Of a stretch of DNA of 64,000 bases, positions 10,551-21,033 are shown in pieces. The DNA is from Posidonia oceanica (Eukaryota > Streptophyta > Magnoliopsida > Alismatales > Posidoniaceae). Under the pieces are notes generated by a model. That model had not been told where the DNA came from. It did no database searches and saw only the letters and a program-made list of their open reading frames with translations. The translations under genes and the position numbers were made by a program. Within the stretch, counting starts at the first letter, position 1. Each line of letters begins with the position of its first letter. The stretch is from NCBI GenBank assembly GCA_037176725.1, contig JAZBRS010000044.1, positions 434,001-498,000 of the forward strand. Direction: 5' to 3'.

Positions 10551-13500
10551 ATGGCCCAGCGCACCACCGAACCCCTGCTTACCCTTGCCTTGGAGGTAGT
10601 TTCCGCTTCGATCCCTCTGACTCCCGCTTCCAACCCTTCTGTGCCCCTTGTGACACCAGGGTTTCCCCTCTGTCGCCTAGGGCACCCCAGTATGTTGTGG
10701 GGCATTGGCAGACGTACGCCCCTCCAGATCCGGTCACCGAGTCTATCTTGATGACCGCCACTCGCATTTCGGAGGTGCCTCTGACCCCTCCTTCCCAGGG
10801 ATACGTCACTTTTGACACCCCTTCTGCTGCTGCAGCGACCCTTGCCATAGGACTTCAACCTTCTGGACAGTCTGTACCTCTTGGCTCTGGCCCCCTGCTG
10901 GTGCTGCACTTCAGCGTTCCCACTGACGAGACACCTGAAGAGCAGTACCAGCATCTGATGGAAACTGCCCAACGGCTACAGGGCATGGCTCTATCAGTCT
11001 AATTCCTATGCGGCCTGCTCCCACATATCATGCATTTTCATCTGCACTGCCGCCTAGACCATCGTCTCAGTTGCTCATGGCTCCGGCGATGGGGGCACGG
11101 TTTCCGCCTCTTGCATCTGCACTACACCACACACAGCATGCATCTCTGCCACCTGGTGGCCAGTCCTTCAGGCTGGTTGGAGCGCAGTACCCCGTAGGCT
11201 CGGCGCCACACCGGTGTGGCCGCTGCTGCTCCAGCACTCTGCACCCACTGCACAGCATGTTATGTACCCACCCCCCTTGCATCAGGTTCAAACATCAGCA
11301 TGCATTCCCTCTCACACTCCACCACTGCACGGGTACGCCAACCATCACGTCGCATCACCAGGCGATGTGATGGTGGATCCGGAGGAGTACCTCGGTGAGA
11401 CCCAATCGGCGTACGTGGTCCCTACCCCCGCTGCCCCATTACCTCCGACAGCTAATCTAGACCCCATCAATAACAGGATGGATATTCTGGAGAAAGCACT
11501 ACGTCTAGTGCAGGGTACAGACCACCAGACCTACCAGTTCCGGGACCTCTGCTATTTCCCAGAGGCGGTACTCCCACCAAAGTTCAAGATTCCGGACTTT
11601 GAGAAATATGATGGTAGGGGCTGCCCCATAGCCCATCTGAAGGCGTATTGTGGTGATCTCGCCCAGCTTCAGGTTGACGAGAGGTTGCTGATCCGCCTGT
11701 TCCAAAAGAGTCTGTCCAGTCCAGCCCTCAAGTGGTTCATGTCGCTTGACATGACTGTGATCAAGACTTGGAACGACCTAAGCCAGGCGTTCCTGGAACA
11801 ATATTCCTTCAACCTCGACATGGTCCCAAAGCACGCGTACCTGGTCACAACCAAGCAGATTCCTGGCGAACCGTTCGGGGAGTACGTTGGCCGCTGGTGC
11901 GCCCTTGCTTCACAGGTTCGAGATAGGCCCTCTGACGAGGAGTCTATCGAGATCGTTATCAAAGGGGCGCAGCCATCCACCAGAGCTCTGCTTAGCATCC
12001 AACCTGTCACGACCTTCACTACACCGATCCGAGCTGGCACTCGCATAGAGAGTTTGTTGCGGAGTGGCAACTTCCCTGCACTCTCTGCGTTTGCCAAGCA
12101 GGCCCCCGCCAGCAGTAACAGCAGCGGCAGCAGCACCACCAACAACAATAGCGGCAGCAACAACAATCGTCCCAAGAAGAAGGATCTGCCGAAACCCACT
12201 ATTGCAAATGTCGACTCTCCTGCTGCGCTTGCTCATCTGGCGTCTCGGCCTGCCTCTCCTCAGATCTTTTACGCATCTACACCTAGGGCACACCCCACAC
12301 CACAGATCACTACCACCGCTCGACTAGTCTATCCTGCCGTACCAGTTCAGCAAGGACAATACCAAAGGCAGAGACGGCCACCCACTGAGAAGCGGAAGTT
12401 CGCCCCACTGGTGGAACCGCTGAATGCTGTCCTCCCGAAGGTTGCGTCGCTCTTGAGCTTTTCGGAGGTTCGCCCGCCACCAAACCCACTACCGCATTGT
12501 TATAAGGCGAACCTTTTCTGCAATTTCCATCGAAGCGTCGGGCATTCGACGGATAATTGCTACACCCTACGGAATGCTATCCATGACTTGATCGAATCGG
12601 GAACGATTGTGATCGACACACACGAGGCGTCCACTTCCACACCACCTCATGCATCTGCATCAGCATCTTCCCTAGCTAACATTGTTCATCATCCCCTGCC
12701 GAAGTACTCCTATCCGGGAGGCGCAGGGACCTCGGGAATCCATTCTCTTTTTCCTTCCGGGTCTCCCACATCTGTGGTAGACCCTTCTGAGCTTATCCAT
12801 GATGTTTCTGCCCCCTTTCCAGTCTCCCACTATCTCGCAGCTGTTGCCAGCTCCGAGTTGGGCGTTCATATGATCCGACCGCGCGCCAGGCCGGAGCGTT
12901 CTTCTGCACCTGCCACCATGCTTCCTCGGGCTCAAGCCCCAGTACACCTGCTAGGTAACCCGCAGCCAGTATCCCCAGTACATCTCCTAGGCAGGCCTCA
13001 GCTAGGGACTCCTGTACACCTGTTAGGAAGACCTCAGCCTCCACCCACTTTGCCTTCCCAGCAACCCCCTTTTCCATGCCCCCCTCAACCAATAGGCACC
13101 CCTATCGCCTCTCTCATGCTCGCCGCACGCACTCCCGTGGTTATCAACCTAACCTGGGACACCCATCGCGTACCTTACAGCTACGCCACAGAAATGTGTG
13201 CAGAAGTGATGCAGTCGGGGCGGGCCTACAAACCCACAGCACCGGTGGCTAGACCTAGTCATCCAGAACTTGCGGCACCTCCTCCCTTAGGCCAACCTGC
13301 AACACTGCCACCATCAGGCCAACCTCTTGTACCTACCATAGCTGAACCTGTCCTTAAAGCCACACTTCCTACCACCAAAAAGGGCCAACCCAAGGCCGAT
13401 ATTACTTCCCAACTCAAAAAGGTTAAAGCCGACATATCCATTTGGGACCTGATACACACCTCTATCGAACACCGCGAGGCTTTTCTTCACGTGTTCCAAG

Positions 13501-13571
13501 CTGCCCATGTGTCCCAGGCCATAGAACCTGCCGCATTGGAAAGCAGGGTTGGAATGATTGCGGAGCCTTAG
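10551..13571 (+). pseudogene. gag: Element A gag, frameshifted, with terminal TAG
   Basis: The ATG at 10551 (MAQ...) matches the gag start in B. The N-terminal part changes frame near 10690, meets a stop at 11000-11002, and enters the long frame near 11214. From there it is open to a TAG at 13569. The core domain (PDFEKYDGRGCP to the IKGAQP region, about 11590-11980) is the retrotransposon gag family; a CX2HX4HX4C finger (CNFHRSVGHSTDNC) lies near 12519-12560. The C-terminal half is proline-rich with three copies of a PVHLLGRPQ-type peptide. The TAG replaces CAG of element C (EPQVISF), so it is a mutation, and the frame continues into protease. Element B is inserted 107 bases further on. Confidence 0.85.
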
Positions 13572-15575
13572 GTCATCACTTTCACGAGTGATGAGTTACC
13601 TCCGGCAGGGATTAATCATAACCAACCCTTGTTCATCACGGTACAATTTAAGAACTTTTGCATTCCCCTTGCGCTGGTGTTGACACCCCATCTTGACAGG
13701 CTTGGATCCTTGGAGCCTTCCTGGTGATTGCTGGACTCAAACCCAAACCAAAACCAAACCCTAATCCGCTTCTTTACCCTCCAAAATCAGCCCATCTTGA
13801 CCTATGCCTTTGCCCCTCTTCCCAAGCTCGAAACCTAACCAAAACCCATAGGAAAACCCACCAACACCCACTTAACAAGCCTACCCAAGAACCTAGAAAT
13901 TTCCAAACCTAGACCATTCCCAAAAACCCTAGAGAACTTAGGTGAAACTCCCCTTTTTCTACACCTTGAAACCCCTCCAAAACCTTCTTAGAATCAAACC
14001 AAAACTTCAGGACCAACACCTCAAATCCTAGACTACCCACTCACCAATTTTCACCTCATTCCAAGACCCTTAAGACCCCCTTTCACCCAAATTATCCTTT
14101 TCTCTCTCCGGGATTATCATTTTCTCTCTCCCCTCTCTCTCCTGATTATCATCTCTCTTTTCATCCCCTTTTTGCCTTTTTCTGGCCTGGCTGTGGGCCC
14201 CCTTTGTACTTCTATCCCTTCTCTATCTTATTCCTATTTTTACTTTATTTTTAGCCTTTTTCCTGAATTTTAAAAATCATTTCTCTCCAACCTATCTCTT
14301 TTCCTTTTATTTCCCTCTTTTTCCCTTTTCCTTCTTCCGTCTCTTTTCCTTTGCCCTCTTTTGCAAAAATCCATGAAAACCCCTAAAAATCTGTAAAACC
14401 CCAAAATATAAAAGAAACAAATCAGAACCCTAAGAAAAACAATTAAAAAACATTAAACAAGCAATTAAAAACCTAAACTTAACTAAATCAAACTAAAAGG
14501 AAAACCAAGCATGTAAGCTAAAAAATGCAAAACAAATCAAAAGAAAACACTGAAAAATCAAGGAAAAAACTAAAATAAAACCAAAACCCACCAAAAGTAA
14601 AAACCCCATCAAAAGAATTAAAAAACAAATCCTAAAAAGAAGAATTAAAAAAAAAAACAAACACTAAAACAAGCAATTAAAGAAACAAAGAGACTTGACC
14701 TAACAAACCTAAGAAAAACAAATAAAAAAACTTAATTAAAAGGAAAAGAAAAACACATCTAAAAGACTTAAAAACACCCCATCAAACTAGAAAAATCTAA
14801 CTAAAAACTTCAAGAAAAATCAGCAAATAAAAATCAAAGCATAATTTAAAAGACATAAGAAAGAAAAAACCCTAAGAAGACTAAGACTTAAAAACCTAAA
14901 ACCAATCCTGATTAATACGAAAATAAATCCTAAAAAATCCAAATCAATGTCCTGAGTATCTAACAAGAGAAACACAATTTTTAAAACAATTTAAAAAAGG
15001 GTTTAACAAACATTTAATCAAGTGAAAACCAATTAAAAGCAAAACCAAAACCCTAAAACCCTAATCAAGCCCAAAACACATTAATCAACCCAAAATGGCC
15101 ATTAAAAAATTTAATTAAAATCCTAATCTACATCACAACCTTTCTAGTATTTTTATTTATTTTTAGTTCATTTTTACTAATCTCATTTCCCCATTCTACC
15201 CTTTCTTTCGTCCTTCCTTCTCTTTTTTCTTTCTTCCTTTTCCTTACTGGGCCCGTCGGCCCATTTTCCTTTTTCCTTTATTTTTTCTCCTTTTTCTCGG
15301 CCCGCAGCAGTCCGGCCCACGCCTCTCCTTCTTCTTCTTCAGCCTTCTGCGCTTCCTCCTCCATCTTTCTCCCGCGAGCTGCTGCAGTGCTCCCTCCACC
15401 ATTTGAATTTCAAGCCTCCATCAGATCAGCAACAGCAGCTCGCCGCTCCTCTCTTCTCTCAGCACCAATTCCGGGAGGCATTCAATGCCCGTCGTCTCGC
15501 CGGCACCCATCTCCTCAGCTGCAGTGGCCGCCGCTGATTTCAAAATTCCCAGCGCGCGCACCGGCAGCTCCTCCT

Positions 15576-15583
15576 GATATAAG
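15576..15583 (+). promoter_or_regulatory. Candidate TATA box of the element B LTR
   Basis: GATATAAG sits at the border between the A- and pyrimidine-rich front of the LTR and the GC-rich stretch, about 45 bp before GAGAGAGAGCGAGC, a common start-region sequence in plant transcripts. C has GATAAAGC at 54905 in the same setting and the B 3' LTR has the same GATATAAG at 28671. If correct, U3 is about 1.9 kb and R/U5 about 4 kb. Confidence 0.35.
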
Positions 15584-16538
15584 CTTCCAGTCATCTCCTC
15601 CTTCCTTCGGCTTTGGACGATCCAGAGAGAGAGCGAGCGATCAGAAAACCCTGAGAGAGCGGAGAGAAACCAGAATTCATGGCCTTCTCCCCACCTGTGC
15701 GACCTCTTCCTTCTCCTCTTCATCTTCCAATTCCAGAGAGAAGAGAGAGCAGAAGAGAGAGCCTGAGAGAGTCTTCAGCATCCCGGAGAGAAACCAGAAT
15801 CCCAGAGCATTCTCCACACCCAATCCTCTTCTTTTCCCTCTGAATTCCACAGCAGAACTCCCTCTTTCTTCTCCAGCAAACCATTCCCCTTCCAAGCCTC
15901 AATTTCTCTCCCAATTGCTCCCCCAAGTTTACCCAGAAACCCAGCAATCCCTTCCCACCATTTCCCGGCCATTCCACCACAGAAACCATCCCAAATCACC
16001 CTCAGATCACCTGAAACTCCAGCAGTGAACCCAACACTCCTCCTTCAGCAATTCCCTTCACTCCTGCCCACTGATCTCTCCCAAACTCCACCTGGATAAT
16101 CCCCTGATCTCTACCTTCCCGAAACATTTAGCCTTCAGCCTTCTCCTCCATCACAGACCGAAATCTCCACAACAAACACTTACCCCTCCTCCGGACCAGA
16201 AACCGACCCAACCTGCAAATTCCTTCCACAGCCTCCAGAACGGCAAACCAACCATCCAGAATCGCTCACCTGACCTCCAGCAACCCCCCGGAGGGTCCCA
16301 TCCAGCCTGCGATGCAGCAAACATCCCCCCGACCTCCGGCCATCTGTCTGAACCCACAAAGTGCCAAACCGCCGCCTGAGCTCTGAAGCTTCCATCCGAT
16401 CGTCTGGGAAGCACCGGAAGATCGCCCTGAAGCAGCTCCAGCCCTCGCGAGCAGCCGGCGACGCCCGCAGCGACCGGACGACCCCCACCGGCCACCTCCG
16501 GAACTGCTGAGGTCGGGAGAACGACTCAGACGCGGGCT

Positions 16539-16544
16539 CAGGTG
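16539..16544 (+). other. Candidate leader splice donor 1 (element B)
   Basis: CAG-GTGATT ends a GC-rich stretch and opens a T-rich one, as at plant exon-intron borders. C has ACAG-GTAAAC at the same place (GT at 55712) and D has ACT-GTAAGC (minus strand near 6807). With the acceptor at 20899 this would remove about 4.4 kb, including the LTR end and the PBS, from a gag mRNA. Confidence 0.45.
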
Positions 16545-17139
16545 ATTCTTTACTCCCTTAGTCTCCTTTTCTTCCCGTGCTGCTTCTCCGCCCCTTAGAA
16601 ATAGGATTTCGGCCCTCCTGCTCCGTTTGCCAGCTCCGGTCAGATCATCTTCTCCGGCGAGCTCTTCCGGCCTTCACGTCGCTTCGGGCAGCAGAACGCA
16701 GCTCCGGTGGTTGCCTCCGGTCTGCACGGGTCTCAGGAACGTCCTCCGGCCCTCAGAACGCAGCGTCGCTGCGTCGATCGGCCGGACGAAGCTTCTGAAG
16801 CTCTGCAGACCTCCGGCGAGCGCTCAGATGCGTTCCAGGCCGCATCGCCCCCCGCCGACCGTCGCCCTGCCTCCGTCAGCTCCAGGACCACCGCCTCCGC
16901 CGATCAGCGCCCCCACAGCCTCCCTGTGCCGGCGGTCGCGAGCTCTGGTAGCTCACTGCTACAGTGCCAGCCACCGCCGGCCACTACTGTTCATTTATTT
17001 TCCTGTTAATATAGTTTTAGGTGTAAATATTGCAGATCTGGTTTAAGTTTTTTAATTTTTGCGTTTCAGTCCTCTGTCCATTTAATATGCTTAGTTTTTA
17101 ATTAAAAACCATGCTAAATTGCTGCTTTTATCTCTGCTT

Positions 17140-18060
17140 TTCAGTATTTTCTTTCTAGTCCTGTTACTGTGCTGTGCTGTTGTATTATTTTGCATTTTAG
17201 CCCCTCTGTTTTCGATTTTTGCACTTAAGTCCTGCCCTAAATCAGTTCATTTAATTGCATGCATTTTACCATATGAAATTGCATTCTGCATCCCTGCATG
17301 TTTCTGATTTTGCATATAGGTCCATGCACTGTAGAAACTTAGGTTTTATTTTTGATTTTTGCTTGTTGCATTGCATTTTCTTCTCTCTGTTTTCTGACAT
17401 TTGCATTTAGGTCCATTTTAAATGGACAGTAACCATTTGCATGCATTTCTGCTTATTGCATTGCATTTTGGCCCCTGTTTTTTCCAAAAATTGCACATCA
17501 GTCCTGTCTACTGATTTCAGAGCATGTTTACCATACAAAATTGCATATTTGATCCCTGCATGATTCAAAAATCACACATAGGTCCTTGCATCTTTTAAAA
17601 ACCATGTAAAAAGACTGTTTTGCCCCTAAAGTTGCATCTTAGCTCCTATGCTTACAAAATTGCATGTAGACCCTCCACTTGCATTCCCAGACTCCCCAGA
17701 ACCCTGTTTTCTGGAAAATTTGCACTTTAGACCCCAGTTTTTTCCAAAATTGCACTCTGATTTCTTTTTGTTTTCAAAACTTCTTCCAATGCATACCTTC
17801 TTTTCAAATTAGCTTTCTGAACCCAGTCTTTTGCAAAATAACCCTCTGCCCCCTCCTGTTTTCAAAACCCTCCTCTGTGGACCCCATCTTTTGTGAAAAT
17901 TTGCATTTTAGCCCCTTTTCTTTTTCAAAAATGCTTTTGAACTTCTGTCTTTTCCAAGTTTGTTCCCCTTGTTTCTTCTTGCTTGTGCATGCATTCTGCA
18001 TTCATTTAGCCTTGCATTTTAGCATCCTTTTGCACACACTAAGCACTTCTAGCTCCCCTT
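17140..18060 (+). repeat. Quasi-repetitive T-rich LTR zone with TTGCATTTTAG words
   Basis: The phrase TTTTC-AAAATTGCATTTTAGACCCC and variants recurs every 30-80 bp. Each copy looks like a weak 3' splice site (pyrimidines, then TTTAG or ATAG before GTCC). The same zone is found in A (1690-2080), D (minus, 5780-6560), the B 3' LTR (30236-31130) and C (56340-57190). No coding frame is conserved across copies. Confidence 0.6.
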
Positions 18061-18263
18061 CACTTGGGAGGACCTTTTGCACACCCCTAGGACCTCCTGA
18101 ACACCTAGATCTGTTCTTCTCCCCTGTTCTGGCCTTTCTGCCTTGAAGCTGCGATATCTTCCGATCCGGCCGTTGGATCTTCTCAAGTAAGCTGCCCAGG
18201 AGACCGCAGCGAAGCGCTCTTCAGCATGGACCAAGCAGATCTCAGATCAGGCCCCCGGATTTC

Positions 18264-18272
18264 CAGGTATGT
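18264..18272 (+). other. Candidate leader splice donor 2 (element B)
   Basis: CAG-GTATGTCC follows a short GC-rich piece with GCGATATCTTCCGATCCGGC. C has CTAG-GTAAGTCC (57432) and D has CCAG-GTATGTCC (minus, near 5515); A has AAG-ATAAGTCC (2237), a GT to AT change that would abolish it. The conservation suggests an internal leader exon. Confidence 0.45.
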
Positions 18273-18716
18273 CCTCCTGAACCCCTGCATTGCATTCATT
18301 TGCATGCCATTTGCATAGTTTTCCTCGTTTTCGATTTCTGTCTCTTTAAGCATGTAGAATAGGACCTCTCCTTCTTGTCTATCAACTCAGATCCCTGCTT
18401 CGCGTTCCCCTGTGGACTTTGTGTTGTGTTTTCCCTGGATTCACCACTTAATGTGACTTTCTTCCCCCTTTTCCATGATCCGATCGCATCGCGAGCTTTG
18501 GGCAGCATGCGAGACACACCGTGGAACGGTTTAGTGGGAAATGGTCGCAAAAGAGGTGGTAATCCCCCCCGTTGGCTCACTCTCCCCTTTGTAGGTCTTC
18601 ACACCTACTCTGTGTGGCCCCGAACAGCGCCTGTTCTCACACATGCGTTGTTCTGCTTCTCCTTTTACTGCTTCTAATCTTTTCCTTGCATTTGCATTCG
18701 CGTAGCTTTTCTGAGG

Positions 18717-18990
18717 TTTTATCTAGCAGTTTTTGGCACCGTTTCGCGTGCCCGCTCTCGTTCTGGCATCGTTTTGCGTGCTTGCTTTGTCTTTCGCGCC
18801 GTTTTACGTGCTCGCCCTGTTTTTGGCACAGTTTTGCGTGCCCGTCATCGCCTTTTGCACCGATTTGCGTGCCGCCTTGCTTTCTCGCCCGTTTTGCGTG
18901 CCGATCTTGTCTTTTTGCACCGTTTTGCGCTCTTTCTTGTTTTTCGCCTCGTTTTGCGTGTTTTACGCCGTTTTCTCTTGCATGTCGATT
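18717..18990 (+). repeat. LTR hairpin minisatellite (element B 5' LTR)
   Basis: Eight or nine ~30-bp units with core GGCACCGTTTCGCGTGCCCG. Stem arms flank a TTTT-containing centre, but some units are degraded. The copy in the 3' LTR lies at 31813-32086. Confidence 0.72.
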
Positions 18991-19229
18991 GCATTGCATG
19001 GTTTTACCGTTGTTTTTCTTTTTTTCGCTTGCATTTGCATATAGGGCTGTGATGCTTACTGCCTGGAGTTCTCACGAGCCAGGTTTCGCCCGGTTCGGAA
19101 CACAGACAGTGTAGCTGAGCACTTAGACAGCACGTTTACTTCCTTTCTTTGCATCTCTCCACTTAGAGCACACCTTGAGCATTCACTTAGGCATTCCTAG
19201 GCACATTGGCATTCAATCCTGCATTTCCC

Positions 19230-19316
19230 TGCGTATGCGAGCGTAAGCCTAGAAAGACCGATTCTCGGGCGTGTCGGGGGTGCCTAACACCTTCCCCGCA
19301 CGTAACAGGAGTCCTT
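19230..19316 (+). promoter_or_regulatory. Conserved LTR block (element B 5' LTR)
   Basis: The same ~85-bp block as in A, D and C: AAGCCTAGAAAGACCGATTC through CCCCGCACGTAACAGG. It includes the GGTG/CACC hairpin. The 3' LTR copy is 32326-32412. Confidence 0.6.
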
Positions 19317-19619
19317 GCCCTGTCTTTTGGCCCGCAATGACCATACTGCCCTTATCCTAGGCTAGAGTCATCTCTTTTGCATGTATTTGCATTTGTTTTC
19401 CCTTGCATTGCTTTGCTTTGCATTTCTTGCTTGGTTTTGCGTGTTAATTCACGCATTCCCCCCGGTTTTCCTTGTCTCCCGTTAATAGACATGGTGGCGA
19501 CTCTGATTTGTCTTATCTTTCTCTTTTCTCCTCGATTTCAAGTGTTTTCGAGTCGAGCCTCTTCCTCGGATCCAATCGCCGCTAAATAGCGAGCCTGATT
19601 CCGATCGGGATCGCTACAG

Positions 19620-19637
19620 TGGCGACTCCGCTGGGGA
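19620..19637 (+). other. Primer binding site of element B
   Basis: TGGCGACTCCGCTGGGGA begins one base after the LTR terminus GCTACA. It is identical to the PBS of element C and complementary to a tRNA 3' end of the form ...AGTCGCCA; the exact tRNA was not identified. Confidence 0.85.
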
Positions 19638-19755
19638 TGCTAGACTTTGGCTTTCGCCTTGGCTTTCGCTCGCTTGGGATTTGTTTGCCTTTGTGCCTTT
19701 TTCTGCCTTGTCTGTTTGCTTGTCTGCCTGTGTCGGCTCCCAGCGAGTCGCACAG

Positions 19756-19773
19756 TGGCGACTCCGCTGGGGA
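19756..19773 (+). repeat. Exact second copy of the PBS in the leader
   Basis: The 18-base PBS recurs without change 136 bp downstream, preceded by GAGTCGCACAG. The upstream GAGTCGC is the perfect reverse complement of GCGACTC inside the copy, so this copy can fold into a 7-bp hairpin that the true PBS cannot. A third, diverged copy (GTGGCTACTTTGCTTAGG) lies near 19895. A and C have diverged second copies only. Confidence 0.75.
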
Positions 19774-21033
19774 TAGCTAGACTCCGGCTTTCGTTCCTGG
19801 CTTTTTGCTCGCCTGTTTTCGCAGTTTTGCCTGTCTTGTGTGCCTTCTTTGCCTGCTTCGCTCGTTTTTCTGTGCAAACTCCTAGAAAGTCGCTTTGTGG
19901 CTACTTTGCTTAGGTTTTGTACCTCTTTCGCCTCGGTTTGCGCTCCCTTGCGCTTGGCTTTGCTTCTCTGCTTGTTTATTTACTTGTTGTCTTGCTTATG
20001 CTCTTACTTCCTTTACAGCTTACTTGTCTTTATTTTCCTTGCCTTACTTGCTTATTACTGCTTTAGTTGTCGCACATTGCATGTCTACATACTTGTTTGG
20101 CAACAATACATGCTTTTTGAATGGTGAATGCTTCTTTTACACCTTTGCTATGTCACTACGCACGCACATGCATGCCTTTTGACTTGATGAATGCTTTTCT
20201 TCACCATTATGTCCACGAACACTTGCACATGCCATGCGCATGCCTTTTGCTGTGTTGTATGTTGTTTGCCTGCCATGTCTGACTGATTTTCTTCCCTTTC
20301 GCACATGCCATGCCTAGGACAGTAGAAACATGTTTGCTTTCCCTTTTGCTTAATCTAAAAGCTACAATAAAGCTAAATAATAACTTCTAAGCACAACTAG
20401 AGCCAATAACTTGCAATTTTCCCCCTTTCTGGTTAATAAAACGCAAGTAAAAGACTCTAAAGCATCTTGCATGATTGATTCATCTTAGAAAGCATGCATC
20501 CTCTCTTCTGAGTCCACCCACAGTCTGCGAAGGACAGTCCCGGCCTCTTGTTCCACCGCTTTGAGCGTGGCACGAGTCAGTCGGTCTGTCCCCCCTTGTC
20601 CGGGGGTCGTGTCGGTGTTAGTAGAGGGTACCACCCACGCTTTGGTGGGGTAGAGGCCACCAACGCACCACCCTGTTATTACCTGAGCTTTGGGCCAGGA
20701 GTTCGACAGGGAACCTGCTTTTTCTGACCTGGAGTCTGTCTAAACCCACTACCCTTGAGTGCGTCCTAGTAGGTCATCTACTCAGGACTTGCATGGTGAG
20801 AGAGCGCATCTTAGGACATTCACTTGCATGTATGCCATTCATGCCACCCCTAATAACTCTTTATTGCATACAATTTCTAACATCTTTACTCTTTTGCAGG
20901 TACGTGCGGGATCCGCTGCCCGGACTCTGAGCGTCCTTCCTCTGAGCTACTCGTCGCTTCCAGCGGTAGCTTTCCTTGGACTTTACTTCTTTCTCTCTCG
21001 TCGCAGCTTCTGCTCACTTAGACTCAGTCAGCA
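19774..21033 (+). other. Element B leader with splice-acceptor-like end
   Basis: T-rich leader. The block 20508-20745 is shared with A and C and carries a CCCCC-TTGTCC-GGGGG hairpin and a CCACC/GGTGG hairpin. TTTACTCTTTTGCAG ends at 20899, a strong plant 3' splice site, 134 bases before the gag ATG. Many upstream ATGs precede it, so removing the leader by splicing would help gag translation. Confidence 0.6.
20508..20745 (+). promoter_or_regulatory. Conserved pre-gag leader block
   Basis: This ~235-bp block stays alignable in A (9979-10210), B and C (59778-60015), much better than flanking leader sequence. It lies between the PBS and gag, where retroelement packaging or dimerisation signals are usually placed. 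Local hairpins (CCCCC/GGGGG) are visible. Function is inferred from position only. Confidence 0.45.

Larger units (their letters stand above)
13678..19618 (+). mobile_element. Element B 5' LTR (5941 bp)
   Basis: It begins TGTTGACACCCCATCTTGAC and ends GATCGCTACA directly before the PBS. Zones in order: C- and A-rich text with AACCCTAA words (13678-15240), a GC-richer zone with a TATA-like GATATAAG (15576) and GAGAGAGAGC (15630), a very GC-rich stretch to 16540, a CAG-GTGATT donor-like site, T-rich text with recurring TTGCATTTTAG words (17140-18060), a short GC-rich exon-like piece ending CAG-GTATGT (18267), the minisatellite, and the conserved block. Confidence 0.92.

Noticed and set aside
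10499..10972. 157-codon minus-strand frame over gag
   Set aside because: It is the antisense shadow of the gag N-terminus of element A, whose plus-strand sequence aligns with B and C.
15387..16028. 213-codon frame in the GC-rich part of the B LTR (also 28482-29117)
   Set aside because: Low-complexity Ser/Pro composition, not conserved in C or D at the same place, and it lies in the proposed untranslated first exon.
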